Shown: piece after piece, positions 1-9,453 of the stretch
Position numbering within the stretch: the first letter of the stretch is position 1
How the letters are laid out: each line of letters begins with the position of its first letter
Source: Lachnospiraceae bacterium
GTDB lineage: Bacteria > Bacillota > Clostridia > Lachnospirales > Lachnospiraceae
DNA length: 64,000 nucleotides
Direction of reading: 5' to 3'
NCBI GenBank assembly: GCA_022845955.1
Contig: AP025576.1
Coordinates: 2,666,001 to 2,730,000 of the forward strand
Notes under the pieces: model-generated
Told to the model about the DNA's origin: nothing
The model's database searches: none
The model's input: only the letters and a program-made list of their open reading frames with translations
Program-made: the position numbers and the translations under genes

Positions 1-1
1 G

Positions 2-361
2 AGTCTCTGGATAGAAGAAAACGGGCTTGAAACTCTCCATAATACGGATGAGACCATGGAAATTGCTGCGAAAGGCGCAGGAGAATTGGGGATGAAGCCT
101 TATTACCTGTACCGCCAGAAAAATATGTCCGGTAATTTTGAAAACGTAGGCTATGCCACGGAAGGAAATTACGGAATCTACAATATTCTTATTATGGAAG
201 AAAAGCAGACCATCATGGCGCTGGGCGCAGGGACCATTTCCAAAGCGGTATATCCGGATGGCAGGATAGAACGTTGTGACAGCGTAAAGGATGTAGCTCT
301 CTATATTGAAAAAATCGATGATATGATAGACAGAAAACGACGGCTTCTTCAGATGCAGTAA
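2..361 (+). CDS. hemZ: HemZ-like coproporphyrinogen dehydrogenase, C-terminal part
   Basis: The reading frame is open from base 2, so the start lies upstream of the window; about 119 C-terminal residues are present. The stretch reading KPYYLYRQKNMSGNFENVGY is characteristic of the C-terminal region of HemZ, the radical-SAM, oxygen-independent coproporphyrinogen oxidase-like proteins of Clostridia. The family is thought to act in haem or siroheme-related tetrapyrrole metabolism in the cytosol. The radical-SAM CxxxCxxC core is outside the window and cannot be checked. The hisS and aspS genes that follow are its usual neighbours in Lachnospiraceae, which supports the call. Assignment is from recognised sequence style, not from a search. 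Confidence 0.8.
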   Translation, partial: SLWIEENGLETLHNTDETMEIAAKGAGELGMKPYYLYRQKNMSGNFENVGYATEGNYGIYNILIMEEKQTIMALGAGTISKAVYPDGRIERCDSVKDVALYIEKIDDMIDRKRRLLQMQ

Positions 362-385
362 TACAGGCAGAGTCGGAACTTTCCC

Positions 386-414
386 TTGAAAAAGAAAGGG
401 AAAAAGTGTAAAAT
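386..414 (+). promoter_or_regulatory. Sigma-A type promoter for hisS-aspS
   Basis: A -35 hexamer TTGAAA (386-391) and a -10 hexamer TAAAAT (409-414) are separated by exactly 17 bp in the hemZ-hisS gap. The leader to the hisS start would be about 130 nt. No T-box consensus was recognised in this leader. Confidence 0.55.
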
Positions 415-551
415 CGGTGTAGTTGTTCAGCGGCTCTGTGTACGTGCTGTGCTGGCGGTAAAAGAATGTGCCGCGGAAACGAAGGACAGACAGGCAACAG
501 TTAAAATGGAAGGTTTCGGACAGAATGGAACCAGGAAAGGAACGAATAATT

Positions 552-1811
552 ATGGCATTGAACAAGAAACCGGTAACAGGAATGAAGGATATTCTGCCGG
601 CTGAGATGCAGCTGAGAGATTATGTGATTGGCGTAATAAAAGACACATATGGCAAATTCGGGTTTACCTCGATCGAAACGCCTTGTATGGAAAACATCGC
701 AAACCTGACAAATAAGCAGGGCGGCGATAATGAAAAGCTGATATTTAAAATATTAAAAAGAGGGGAAAAGCTGAACCTGGAAACGGCAAAGGAGGAGGCT
801 GATTTAGTAGACGGCGGCCTGCGTTATGATTTGACGGTTCCTCTGGTACGTTTTTATTCCAACAATGCCAGCCAGCTGCCAACGCCCTTTAAGGCGCTGC
901 AGATGGGAAATGTGTGGCGTGCGGACAGACCCCAGAGAGGACGTTACCGCCAGTTTATGCAGTGCGATATCGATATTTTCGGGGAACCCTCCAATCTGGC
1001 GGAAATAGAGCTGATTCTGGCGACGACCACCACGCTGGGTAAGCTCGGTTTCAAAAATTTCCAGATCCGCATCAATGAGCGCCGGATTCTTAAGGCTATG
1101 GCGGCTTACAGCGGATTTCCGGAGGAAAGCTTTGATTCTGTATTTATTATCCTGGATAAAATGGATAAAATCGGACTGGACGGCGTGGCAAAGGAACTGC
1201 TGGAATGCGGTTTCAGCCAGGAAAACGTGGATATATATCTGGGCCTGTTCAGAGGGCTGGAGGAAGCTTCGGATGGTCTCGGCTATCTGAAGGAGACTCT
1301 TTCGGGTTTTCTGGATGAGGAAATTGCTGACAATCTAAGTGAGATAACGGAAAGTGTCAGCGCAACAAAGACAGGGGAGTTTGCTATTGTATTTGATCCG
1401 ACCCTGGTACGCGGAATGTCCTATTATACCGGAACGATATTCGAAATCGCGATCCCGGAGTTCGGGGGAAGCTGCGGAGGCGGAGGCCGTTATGATAAGA
1501 TGGTGGGCAAATTTACAGGCAATGATGTTCCTGCCTGCGGATTTTCTATTGGTTTTGAACGGATTATCCTGCTTCTGATGGATAATGGTTTCCAGATTCC
1601 CGGAAAGCCCGGGAAAACAGCATTCCTGATTGAAAAGGGAGTGTCCGGGGAAGAACTGTGCAAGGTGATTGCCCAGGCCCAGGAAGAACGGGCAAAGGGG
1701 ACCCAGGTTCTGGTAGCGCGGATGAATAAGAACAAAAAGTTCCAGAAGGAACAGCTTATGAAGGAAGGCTGGGAGGAATTCAGGGAATTTTACCAGAATC
1801 CTTTAAAATAA
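552..1811 (+). CDS. hisS: Histidyl-tRNA synthetase
   Basis: A 419-residue class II aminoacyl-tRNA synthetase that charges tRNA-His in the cytosol. Visible landmarks are the N-terminal KPVTGMKDILP start typical of HisRS, the motif 2 region (WRADRPQRGRYRQFMQCD), the histidine-A signature LVRGMSYYTGTIFE and the glycine-rich CGGGGRYD loop, followed by a short C-terminal anticodon-binding domain. The frame is open further upstream, to 468, but the ATG at 552 is chosen because it has AGGAAAGG upstream and gives the standard N-terminus. It lies 23 bp before aspS, with which it is probably co-transcribed. Length is usual for bacterial HisRS. Confidence 0.96.
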   Translation: MALNKKPVTGMKDILPAEMQLRDYVIGVIKDTYGKFGFTSIETPCMENIANLTNKQGGDNEKLIFKILKRGEKLNLETAKEEADLVDGGLRYDLTVPLVRFYSNNASQLPTPFKALQMGNVWRADRPQRGRYRQFMQCDIDIFGEPSNLAEIELILATTTTLGKLGFKNFQIRINERRILKAMAAYSGFPEESFDSVFIILDKMDKIGLDGVAKELLECGFSQENVDIYLGLFRGLEEASDGLGYLKETLSGFLDEEIADNLSEITESVSATKTGEFAIVFDPTLVRGMSYYTGTIFEIAIPEFGGSCGGGGRYDKMVGKFTGNDVPACGFSIGFERIILLLMDNGFQIPGKPGKTAFLIEKGVSGEELCKVIAQAQEERAKGTQVLVARMNKNKKFQKEQLMKEGWEEFREFYQNPLK

Positions 1812-1834
1812 ATCTTAAGATGAAGGAGACAGAC

Positions 1835-3631
1835 ATGCTAAAGTCAATGAAAGGGCTGAAAAGAACCCACAGATGCGGGGAATTGTCCGCAGCTAATGTG
1901 GGAGAAACCGTTACCGTAATGGGATGGGTAGCCAAGCAGAGAAATAAAGGCGGAATTATATTTGTTGATATGAGGGATCGTTCCGGTATCCTCCAGGTGA
2001 TTTTTGAAGAGAGCGACGCGGGTGCGGAAGGCTTTGCCATAGCGGAGAAGCTGCGCAGTGAATATGTGGTTGCGGTTGTGGGGAAAGTAGAAAAGAGAGC
2101 CGGTGCGGTTAATGAAAACCTGGCAACCGGTGAAATTGAAGTACGGGCATCCCAGGTACGCATTTTATCCGAAGCGCTGACCCCTCCGTTCCCCATTGAG
2201 GAAGAGTCCAAAACCAAGGAAGAGCTGCGTCTGAAATACCGTTATCTGGATTTAAGAAGGCCGGATCTGCAGAGCAAAATCATTCTGCGAAGCAAGATAA
2301 CAATGGCAATCCGGGAATTTATGTCTAAAGAAGGATTCCTGGAGATCGAAACCCCTATGCTGACCAAATCCACACCGGAGGGAGCGAGGGATTATCTGGT
2401 TCCCAGCCGTGTGCATCCGGGAAACTTTTATGCATTACCCCAGTCTCCCCAGATTTTCAAACAGCTTTTGATGTGCTCCGGCTATGATCGCTATTTCCAA
2501 ATCGCCAGATGCTTCCGGGATGAAGATCTGCGTGCGGACAGACAGCCGGAATTCACACAGGTGGATATGGAGCTGTCCTTTGTAGATGTGGATGATGTAA
2601 TCGAAGTGAATGAAAAGCTGCTGAAATATATCTGTATGGAAGCGATTGGACTGGATGTGCAGCTGCCTATTGCCCGGATACCTTGGCAGGAAGCCATGGA
2701 CCGCTTTGGCTCCGATAAGCCGGATACCCGGTTCGGAATGGAATTGGTGGATGTTTCCGGCGTTGTTGCCGGCTGCGGCTTCGGTGTATTTACCACTGCC
2801 CTGGAAAACGGCGGCTCCGTAAGGGGTATCAATGCCAAAGGACAGGCGGAAATGCCCAGAAAGAAAATCGATGCCCTTGTGGATTTTGCAAAGGGATATG
2901 GTGCAAAAGGTCTTGCTTATCTGTGTGTTCTTCCTGACGGAAGCTATAAATCCTCGTTTGCTAAATTTATGTCGGAGGATCAGCTGAAAGCCCTGGTGGA
3001 AGCTATGGAGGGAGAACCCGGCGATCTTCTGCTGTTTGCGGCGGATAAGAATTCCATTGTCTGGAATGTACTGGGCGGCCTGAGACTGGAGCTGGGAAAA
3101 CAGATGAACCTGATTGACAACAGCAAGTTCCATTTCCTTTGGGTTACGCAGTTCCCTCTTTTCGAGTGGAGCGAAGAAGAAAACAGGTATATGGCGATGC
3201 ATCACCCGTTTACCATGCCTATGGAAGAGGATTTGGAGATGCTGGAGACGGATCCCGGTAAGGTGCGTGCAAAGGCATACGATATCGTATTGAATGGTAC
3301 GGAGCTGGGCGGAGGAAGTGTCAGGATTTCTGACGATAAGATCCAGGAGCGGATGTTTGAGGCACTTGGATTTACTAAAGAGAGCGCATATGAGCGTTTC
3401 GGATTCCTTCTGGATGCTTTCAAATATGGAGTGCCGCCGCATGCAGGTCTGGCTTATGGGCTTGACCGTCTGGTTATGCTTCTCACCGGCGCGGAAAGTA
3501 TCCGTGAGGTAATTGCATTCCCGAAGGTAAAGGATGCTTCCTGTCTGATGACGGAGGCGCCGAATGTAGTTGACGGGAAGCAGCTGGAGGAACTGGGTAT
3601 CTCTATCAATCCTATAGAAGAAAAGGAATAA
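1835..3631 (+). CDS. aspS: Aspartyl-tRNA synthetase
   Basis: A 598-residue bacterial-type AspRS: N-terminal OB-fold anticodon-binding domain (about 15-110), class II catalytic core interrupted by the bacterial GAD insertion (about 290-430). Motif 2 reads RCFRDEDLRADRQPEFTQVD and motif 3 reads GLAYGLDRLVMLL. It charges tRNA-Asp; whether it is discriminating cannot be decided by eye. The ATG at 1835 is preferred over an in-frame start 15 bases upstream because AAGGAG (1823-1828) sits at proper distance from it. It forms an operon with hisS, as is usual in Firmicutes. Confidence 0.96.
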   Translation: MLKSMKGLKRTHRCGELSAANVGETVTVMGWVAKQRNKGGIIFVDMRDRSGILQVIFEESDAGAEGFAIAEKLRSEYVVAVVGKVEKRAGAVNENLATGEIEVRASQVRILSEALTPPFPIEEESKTKEELRLKYRYLDLRRPDLQSKIILRSKITMAIREFMSKEGFLEIETPMLTKSTPEGARDYLVPSRVHPGNFYALPQSPQIFKQLLMCSGYDRYFQIARCFRDEDLRADRQPEFTQVDMELSFVDVDDVIEVNEKLLKYICMEAIGLDVQLPIARIPWQEAMDRFGSDKPDTRFGMELVDVSGVVAGCGFGVFTTALENGGSVRGINAKGQAEMPRKKIDALVDFAKGYGAKGLAYLCVLPDGSYKSSFAKFMSEDQLKALVEAMEGEPGDLLLFAADKNSIVWNVLGGLRLELGKQMNLIDNSKFHFLWVTQFPLFEWSEEENRYMAMHHPFTMPMEEDLEMLETDPGKVRAKAYDIVLNGTELGGGSVRISDDKIQERMFEALGFTKESAYERFGFLLDAFKYGVPPHAGLAYGLDRLVMLLTGAESIREVIAFPKVKDASCLMTEAPNVVDGKQLEELGISINPIEEKE

Positions 3632-3641
3632 GAGTATAGAC

Positions 3642-5183
3642 TTGGCAGCGAAACAGGAACCCCTGGATAGATTACAGGAACAATTATTGCATGCGTCCCA
3701 TGTGGACGAAATCTATGATCATCTGATGGAAACAGCGGCCGGGCTCACGCAATACGAGGGGCTGGCGCTGTTCATACGGAAGGGGGATACCTCTGTCTTT
3801 GAACAGAAGAGGCTTGTGGGCCGGTTTCCCATTATCCCCGGAAAGCTGGAAGAGGAACTGTTTGACAGTCCCTTTCTTAGCCGAGCCTTCGGCGCACAAA
3901 TAGCCGGTGAAATGATCTATGAAGGCAGAAAATTTGGTTTCTTTCTTGTGCCCTGCCAAACAAAAGAGGAAAAGGAGCCGCAGGAGGAAAAGAACCTGCG
4001 TCTCCTTTGTACGTTGGGAATGCTGTCGCTGAAAAATGCATGGAATGCCGGGGAGGCCTGGAAAAATTTTGTGACGGATGATGTGACAGGCGCTTATAAC
4101 CGCAGATATCTGTTGAAACGGCTGCGTGAGGATATGGGGAATTCCATACATCAGGCGGCTTTAATTGATATTAATGTGGATGATTTCAAACTCTACAACG
4201 AAATGTACGGCTATATGCGCAGCGATACGCTGCTGCAGTTTGTGGCGGAGATCATCCGGGAGGAGAAAAGCCCGGAAGGGGAACTTTACCGTTTTGGCGC
4301 GGATGAGTTCCTTTTACTGGAACAGCAGATGACGGAGGCGGAGGCTTTGGAGACTGCCGAGCGTATCCGGAAAAAAATCAGGCTGGTGAGCCGGGAAAGA
4401 AATAAAGTGATCCATCAGCTCACTGTGAGCTGCGGCATTGTCCTGTATCCTGAAAATATCGGTGCAAAAGAGGATTTGCTGGGAAGCTGCGCCCGTGCGG
4501 TGTATTATGCGAAAACAAGGGGGAAGAACCAGACGGCGCTCTGGAGGAAGGAAGACCGTCCCAGAGAGGGATCCGGCTATTACCGGAGTTCCTTTGAAAA
4601 AATAGCGCCTACGATCTATGCGCTGATGGCTGCGGTAGATGCAAAGGATCAGATCACCTTCCGTCATTCCCTGAAGGTATCGGAATATGCCACAGTCCTT
4701 GCCCAGGCGCTGGAACTCAAGGAGGAGGAAGTGGAGATCATCCGGGAAGCAGGGCTTTTGCATGATATCGGAAAAATCGGCATTCCGGAGAACATCCTGA
4801 AAAAACAGACCTTTCTTACGGAAGAGGAATATGCCGTCATGAAAGAGCATGTGAAGAACGCGGTGGAAATGATCCGCTTCCTCCCGGATATGAATTATGT
4901 GCTGCCTGCCGTAATTGCCCATCATGAACGGTATGACGGAAAAGGCTATCCTACCGGTATTGCCGGGGATGCTATCCCTTTGGGAGGCCGCTGCCTTGCC
5001 CTTGCGGACAGCTTTGATACGATGACCGCAAGAAGGCCGTATAAAGAACCGATGCAGATATCCTATGCGGTGAAAGAGCTTGAAAAAGGAAAGAATACCC
5101 AGTTTGACCCCTATCTGACGGATGTGTTCCTGCAGCTGATAGAGGAAGGAAAAATCCGTGTATGGTGCAGACAGGACGGATAG
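3642..5183 (+). CDS. GGDEF and HD-GYP domain protein
   Basis: A 513-residue cytosolic signalling protein. Residues about 15-135 are a GAF-like sensory region. About 145-300 are a GGDEF domain starting at the VTDDVTGAYNRRYL signature; its active-site motif reads GADEF instead of GGDEF. About 310-500 are an HD-GYP domain with RHS, GLLHDIGKIG, HHERYDGKGYP and LADSFDTMT. Family knowledge suggests hydrolysis of cyclic dinucleotides by the HD-GYP half, with a GGDEF half that may be catalytic or regulatory. No transmembrane segment is visible. The start is a TTG with a weak ribosome site, 10 bp after aspS, so the exact N-terminus is uncertain. Confidence 0.88.
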   Translation: MAAKQEPLDRLQEQLLHASHVDEIYDHLMETAAGLTQYEGLALFIRKGDTSVFEQKRLVGRFPIIPGKLEEELFDSPFLSRAFGAQIAGEMIYEGRKFGFFLVPCQTKEEKEPQEEKNLRLLCTLGMLSLKNAWNAGEAWKNFVTDDVTGAYNRRYLLKRLREDMGNSIHQAALIDINVDDFKLYNEMYGYMRSDTLLQFVAEIIREEKSPEGELYRFGADEFLLLEQQMTEAEALETAERIRKKIRLVSRERNKVIHQLTVSCGIVLYPENIGAKEDLLGSCARAVYYAKTRGKNQTALWRKEDRPREGSGYYRSSFEKIAPTIYALMAAVDAKDQITFRHSLKVSEYATVLAQALELKEEEVEIIREAGLLHDIGKIGIPENILKKQTFLTEEEYAVMKEHVKNAVEMIRFLPDMNYVLPAVIAHHERYDGKGYPTGIAGDAIPLGGRCLALADSFDTMTARRPYKEPMQISYAVKELEKGKNTQFDPYLTDVFLQLIEEGKIRVWCRQDG

Positions 5184-5193
5184 GAGGGGAACC

Positions 5194-6402
5194 TCAGTCA
5201 GGGTAAATCGTCGTGCTGTTCACGATGATTTCGTAATCATCAAATTCCAAATCGTTGTAATCCGAGTCATAGGGGACTGAAAAATCCACGTTGGCCGATT
5301 CTCCCATATCGGTTATGTATTGGGAGTTCATACCGACAGCATTGCCGTCTTTAAAATATAGACATACCAGTTCCACGGAATCAAATACCATGCCGGTTGG
5401 GTTGGTAATGGATGCAAGAACCCCGCCGCCGGCTCCCGTATTGGATTGGATCTGGAACTGTGAGCCATAGTTCCTGCCGTAGTACTTGTAGTCCACCTCT
5501 TTTGCCAGAGTGTTAATTTCATACCGGCTGTAAGGAAGGCTGTTATAATCCTTGTCATACGGATAGGAAACATCCACTGCCGCTTTGCCGCCTGCAGCAC
5601 AGCCCCATATATAGCTGTTCCTCAAAAACAGCAGATCGTCATTTTCATCATAATAGGTTACTGTGATTTCCAGCTCTACATCAACGTTGTTTTTGTTTTC
5701 ATAAAGAAGGATCAGCCCTCTTGACGTCTCGTAATCCGTCTGGGTGATATTGGGCATCAGCACGCCGCTGGCCGCACTTTCCTCTGCGGTCGGAACGTAT
5801 ATTTTCTGGTCAATCCCCCGGGCCGAGCGATCCTGGCTTACCCCTATCCCATAATAAACAAGGAAGGTGAGGAGGATGGAAAGAACCGCCAGTACCATTC
5901 CGGCCACAGGCATCCCTTTTTTACGGCTGTTCTGTACCAGGGATATAATACCCAGTATAATAGCCAGGACATCAAAAGCGATACCGACAAACAGGACACC
6001 GGTCAGGAAACCCAGTATACCCAGAACCAGACAGGCAATAGCCAGGCCGCTGCTGCGGTTGGAGGAGTAAATCCCTCCGCTCCCCTGATTATAAGGCATA
6101 TTAGGCTGATAAGGCCCATTGGGATAATTGGGGCCTGAAGGAAAGGGACCGTTGCCGGCAAAAGGATCCCCTGCGGAAAAAGGGGCGCCGTTATTGGAAT
6201 ATTGGGAGTCATAACTGCCGGGGCCCGCCTGTCCGGAATAGGGGGCATAATCCTGGCCGCTGTAGTAGGTGCGGGATGTCTGCGGATCATAATACTGCTG
6301 CTGGCCGGTCTGGTTGCTGTCCGGCCGCCCGTTATCCGGCCGGCCCCATTGTCCTGTATTGTCAGTGGGGCCAAAGCCCTGTCCATTTTCATTTTCGTAC
6401 AT
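5194..6402 (-). CDS. DUF4190-like membrane protein with Gly/Pro/Tyr/Asn-rich N-terminus
   Basis: A 402-residue protein convergent with the HD-GYP gene, 10 bp apart. Residues 1-115 are low-complexity, rich in Gly, Pro, Asn, Gln and Tyr. About 118-190 hold two or three hydrophobic segments (LAIACLVLGILGFLTGV and AGMVLAVLSILLTFLVYYGI), the layout of DUF4190 domains. The C-terminal half (about 210-402) looks extracellular and seems to contain two related beta-rich repeats (DYETSRGLILLYENKNNVDV and the segment around ASITNPTGMVFDSVELVCLY). No catalytic motif was recognised, and its function is unknown; it probably sits in the cell envelope. Confidence 0.75.
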   Translation of the reverse strand: MYENENGQGFGPTDNTGQWGRPDNGRPDSNQTGQQQYYDPQTSRTYYSGQDYAPYSGQAGPGSYDSQYSNNGAPFSAGDPFAGNGPFPSGPNYPNGPYQPNMPYNQGSGGIYSSNRSSGLAIACLVLGILGFLTGVLFVGIAFDVLAIILGIISLVQNSRKKGMPVAGMVLAVLSILLTFLVYYGIGVSQDRSARGIDQKIYVPTAEESAASGVLMPNITQTDYETSRGLILLYENKNNVDVELEITVTYYDENDDLLFLRNSYIWGCAAGGKAAVDVSYPYDKDYNSLPYSRYEINTLAKEVDYKYYGRNYGSQFQIQSNTGAGGGVLASITNPTGMVFDSVELVCLYFKDGNAVGMNSQYITDMGESANVDFSVPYDSDYNDLEFDDYEIIVNSTTIYPD

Positions 6403-6598
6403 TTTTTATCCCTCATTTTCGTTTACGTCTGATATGTATTATAAGACATTTGAGTAATTTTGGAAATAGAAGAATCAATTTTAAAGAAAACTTCATTATT
6501 TATTAAATAAAAAATCCCGGTTTTCCTGCTATACTATTATCATATGATTCAAACGCCGTGTGAAAACGGCAGATAAAAATCCAAAGGATGAAAAAGGC

Positions 6599-7426
6599 AT
6601 GGCAAAACGAGGGGTACAGACGGGCAGAAGATATTATCCGGGCACGAATACAGGTGCTGCGGCCAGGGAACTGGAATATATTGATATAACGCTGCGGGAG
6701 CCGCCGCAGCGGCGAAAGAGGAGCAGGGAAGAGATCCTTGCCAGGAGAAGGAAACGGCGCCGGCAGCGCATAATCGCCCGTACCGTTCTGGTAAGCGGGA
6801 TTCTGGTTACCGGGATTCTTCTGGGTTTCCTCTTATGGAAGGCGATCGGGATAATACAGGAAAGCGGTGCCTTTACCCGGTTCCCGGATGCGGAACGGAC
6901 GGAACTTATCCGGGAAAATGATACAAGCAAACCGGCGATTACCGAAAATTTCCTTACGGTAAACCCTTATTCCCGGCCGGGGGAACCATTGGACGGGGTA
7001 AAAAATATATTTGTTCACTATACGGCGAATAAGAACACGTCGGCCAGCCAGAACCGGAGTTATTTTGAAAACCTGGGAATTACCGGGGAAACCTCCGCCA
7101 GCGCACATTTTATCATTGGGTATGAGGGAGAGATCATCCAGTGCCTGCCCTTGAATGAAATCGGCTATGCCGTAAAGACCAGGAACTATGATTCCATATC
7201 CATAGAGTGCTGTTATCTGGATGAGAATGGTAAATTTACAGATGCGACATATCAGTCGCTCATCCGGCTGACGGCCTGGCTGCTTAAGGAATATAAGCTG
7301 ACTCCGGAGGATGTGCTGCGCCATTATGATGTGGGCGGTAAGAAATGTCCGCTTTATTTTGTGGAACATGAGGACAGCTGGGAGCGGTTCCGGCAGGATT
7401 TGACCGAGTATATTCTGGAAAAATAA
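6599..7426 (+). CDS. Membrane-anchored N-acetylmuramoyl-L-alanine amidase (amidase_2 type)
   Basis: A 275-residue peptidoglycan amidase. A very basic N-terminal cytosolic stretch (RRKRRRQR) is followed by one transmembrane helix (about 50-75) and then an amidase_2/PGRP-type zinc domain (about 125-270). Likely zinc ligands are His in IFVHYTANKN, His in LRHYDVGGKKCP and the Cys of the same motif. It should cleave the bond between MurNAc and L-alanine outside the cell. The frame opens upstream at a GTG (6560), but ATG 6599 is preceded by AAAGGATG and is preferred. It is followed 12 bp later by a GH25 lysozyme, making a two-gene wall-hydrolase operon. Confidence 0.85.
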   Translation: MAKRGVQTGRRYYPGTNTGAAARELEYIDITLREPPQRRKRSREEILARRRKRRRQRIIARTVLVSGILVTGILLGFLLWKAIGIIQESGAFTRFPDAERTELIRENDTSKPAITENFLTVNPYSRPGEPLDGVKNIFVHYTANKNTSASQNRSYFENLGITGETSASAHFIIGYEGEIIQCLPLNEIGYAVKTRNYDSISIECCYLDENGKFTDATYQSLIRLTAWLLKEYKLTPEDVLRHYDVGGKKCPLYFVEHEDSWERFRQDLTEYILEK

Positions 7427-7437
7427 CGAGGGATACT

Positions 7438-9309
7438 ATGGACGGGCGAAAAAAGAAAGGGAAACACAAAAAGCGCAGGAACCGGGACGGCGCGTTCCTT
7501 GTTTTGGCAGCGGGGGTGGCTGTGCTCCTGGTGGCGGTGCTTGTGATGGTCATTTTACGGGTTTCTTCCGGAGATAAAAGCCGGGAAACGGGAAACCTGA
7601 CGGAGAACACTGCGGAATCTGTCGGTACAGAGGAAACTGCTGCGGGGAGTATTCCGGCAGCGGAGGAAAGCGTGGGGACGGAAACGGAACATACGGAAGA
7701 GGCTGCCGGAAAGGGCAGCATTACTGCGGTGGCGGCTGAAGTGGGAAGCATGGAGGATGAAGAGGATCCGCAGAAATCCTCCGATGCCTCCGGGCAGGGA
7801 AGCGGTGCTTTTGCAGCGATTACCGCAGACACCCTGAAGCCTGAAGACGGAGAGACGGCGGAGGCTACCCTGGGAATTGACGTATCCAAATATCAGGGCG
7901 GGAATATCGACTGGACGGCGGTAAAAGAGGCCGGGATTGACTTTGTCATCGTACGCGTGGGATACCGGACCAAGGCCACGGGTATTATATATGAGGATCC
8001 CACTGCAAGATACAACATGCAGGAGGCACAGAAAAACGGGATTAAAGTAGGCGCGTATTTCTTTTCCTCAGCGGTGTCGGAGCAGGAAGCAAAGGAGGAA
8101 GCCTCCTGGTTGGCCTCTTTTATTTCCCAATATAGAATCACCTACCCGGTTGCTTATAATTGTGAGGATTTTAAATCACAGGACAGCAGACAGTACGGAC
8201 TGGATAAAACCGCCCGCACCAATATTGCATCGGCGTTTCTCGACACCATACAGGCAGCGGGATATACCCCCATGTTTTATGCCTCAAAAAATGAAATGGA
8301 AGGCAGCGCCGACTGGGATATGGATGTGCTGGGAAGCAGATATAAGATATGGGTATCCCAGTATCCGGAAAAGCCCTTCCCGGATACGGCGGCTTCCACC
8401 TATTCCGGAAGGCATGATATGTGGCAGTATACCAGCCAGGGCCAGGTGGCGGGCATCGGGAAAAAGGTGGATGTGAATGTGGCTTATTTTGGCTACAGTA
8501 AGGAAGCGGAAGCCAAGGATCCTACGCCTGCGGAGGTGGTGGAGGCCAATCCGGAGGTGGGAATTATTTTTACGGAAACAGAGGAGACGGTTACCGCAAA
8601 AATAGAAACCAATCTGCGCACGGCGCCTACAACGGCAAAGGGGTCCCAGGTGGTGGATAAGCTGGTGAACGGACAGACAGCGACACGGACCGGCGTGGGG
8701 AATAACGGCTGGTCCCGGCTGGAATACAACGGGCAGAAGGTCTACGCAGTCAGCAGTTTCCTGACCACGGATCTCGCCTATCAGGCGCCCGTAAAGGAAG
8801 AGTCTCCTGTACAGGAAGGACCCGGTTATGAACCCGTAAACGAAATCGTAACGGCCAAGGATACAACGAACCTGCGCACGGGGCCGGGTACGTCGGAACA
8901 GGATACCATCGTCGCCACCATCCATTACGGGGATACGGTAACCAGAGTGGGAATCGGCAGTAACGGCTGGTCCCAGATCAGCTATAACGGACAGATCTTA
9001 TACGCGGTTACCAGTTATCTTACAACGGATCTCAATTATAAAAACAGCACCACACCCACGCCGGATAATCCGGAGGCAGGCATTACCTTTACACCGGCCA
9101 ATGATCTCGTTACAGCCAAAAGCGAGACAAACCTGCGTACAGTACCCAGTACGGACAGCCCGGATACGGTGGTCGGTATTCTTCACAACGGAGAAGTGGC
9201 GTCCCGGACCGGAATCGGAAGCAATGGATGGTCCCGTCTGACCGTGGGCGGACAGACAGTTTATGCGGTGACGAATTATCTGACAGGCGCCGGAGGCGAT
9301 ACACCGTAG
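7438..9309 (+). CDS. GH25 lysozyme with three C-terminal SH3b repeats
   Basis: A 623-residue secreted or membrane-anchored muramidase. A basic N-terminus and a transmembrane or signal segment (about 18-42) are followed by an acidic Ser/Thr/Glu linker. The glycoside hydrolase family 25 domain (about 145-355) begins GIDVSKYQGGNIDW and contains YNCEDFK, a typical GH25 acidic motif. Three SH3b wall-binding repeats follow (about 375-440, 460-525, 545-615), each with a TNLRT....VV/IV...NGWS core. It cleaves the glycan backbone of peptidoglycan. Start ATG follows a GAGGG site. Co-transcribed with the upstream amidase. Confidence 0.92.
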   Translation: MDGRKKKGKHKKRRNRDGAFLVLAAGVAVLLVAVLVMVILRVSSGDKSRETGNLTENTAESVGTEETAAGSIPAAEESVGTETEHTEEAAGKGSITAVAAEVGSMEDEEDPQKSSDASGQGSGAFAAITADTLKPEDGETAEATLGIDVSKYQGGNIDWTAVKEAGIDFVIVRVGYRTKATGIIYEDPTARYNMQEAQKNGIKVGAYFFSSAVSEQEAKEEASWLASFISQYRITYPVAYNCEDFKSQDSRQYGLDKTARTNIASAFLDTIQAAGYTPMFYASKNEMEGSADWDMDVLGSRYKIWVSQYPEKPFPDTAASTYSGRHDMWQYTSQGQVAGIGKKVDVNVAYFGYSKEAEAKDPTPAEVVEANPEVGIIFTETEETVTAKIETNLRTAPTTAKGSQVVDKLVNGQTATRTGVGNNGWSRLEYNGQKVYAVSSFLTTDLAYQAPVKEESPVQEGPGYEPVNEIVTAKDTTNLRTGPGTSEQDTIVATIHYGDTVTRVGIGSNGWSQISYNGQILYAVTSYLTTDLNYKNSTTPTPDNPEAGITFTPANDLVTAKSETNLRTVPSTDSPDTVVGILHNGEVASRTGIGSNGWSRLTVGGQTVYAVTNYLTGAGGDTP

Positions 9310-9453
9310 TCTGCCATCCGTTGGGAATCCATATGGAAATACCGGAAAATCTGTGATACAATGCCATGTATAGGCCTGAAGAGATATCCCGCATACCGGC
9401 ACGGACGGTATAGGCGGCAGACAAAGAAACGGGGCCGAGGGGGATTGGGATAC

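Noticed and set aside
362..551. T-box riboswitch before hisS
   Set aside because: No AGGGTGGAACCGCG-type T-box sequence and no terminator/antiterminator pair were recognised; only a promoter is visible.
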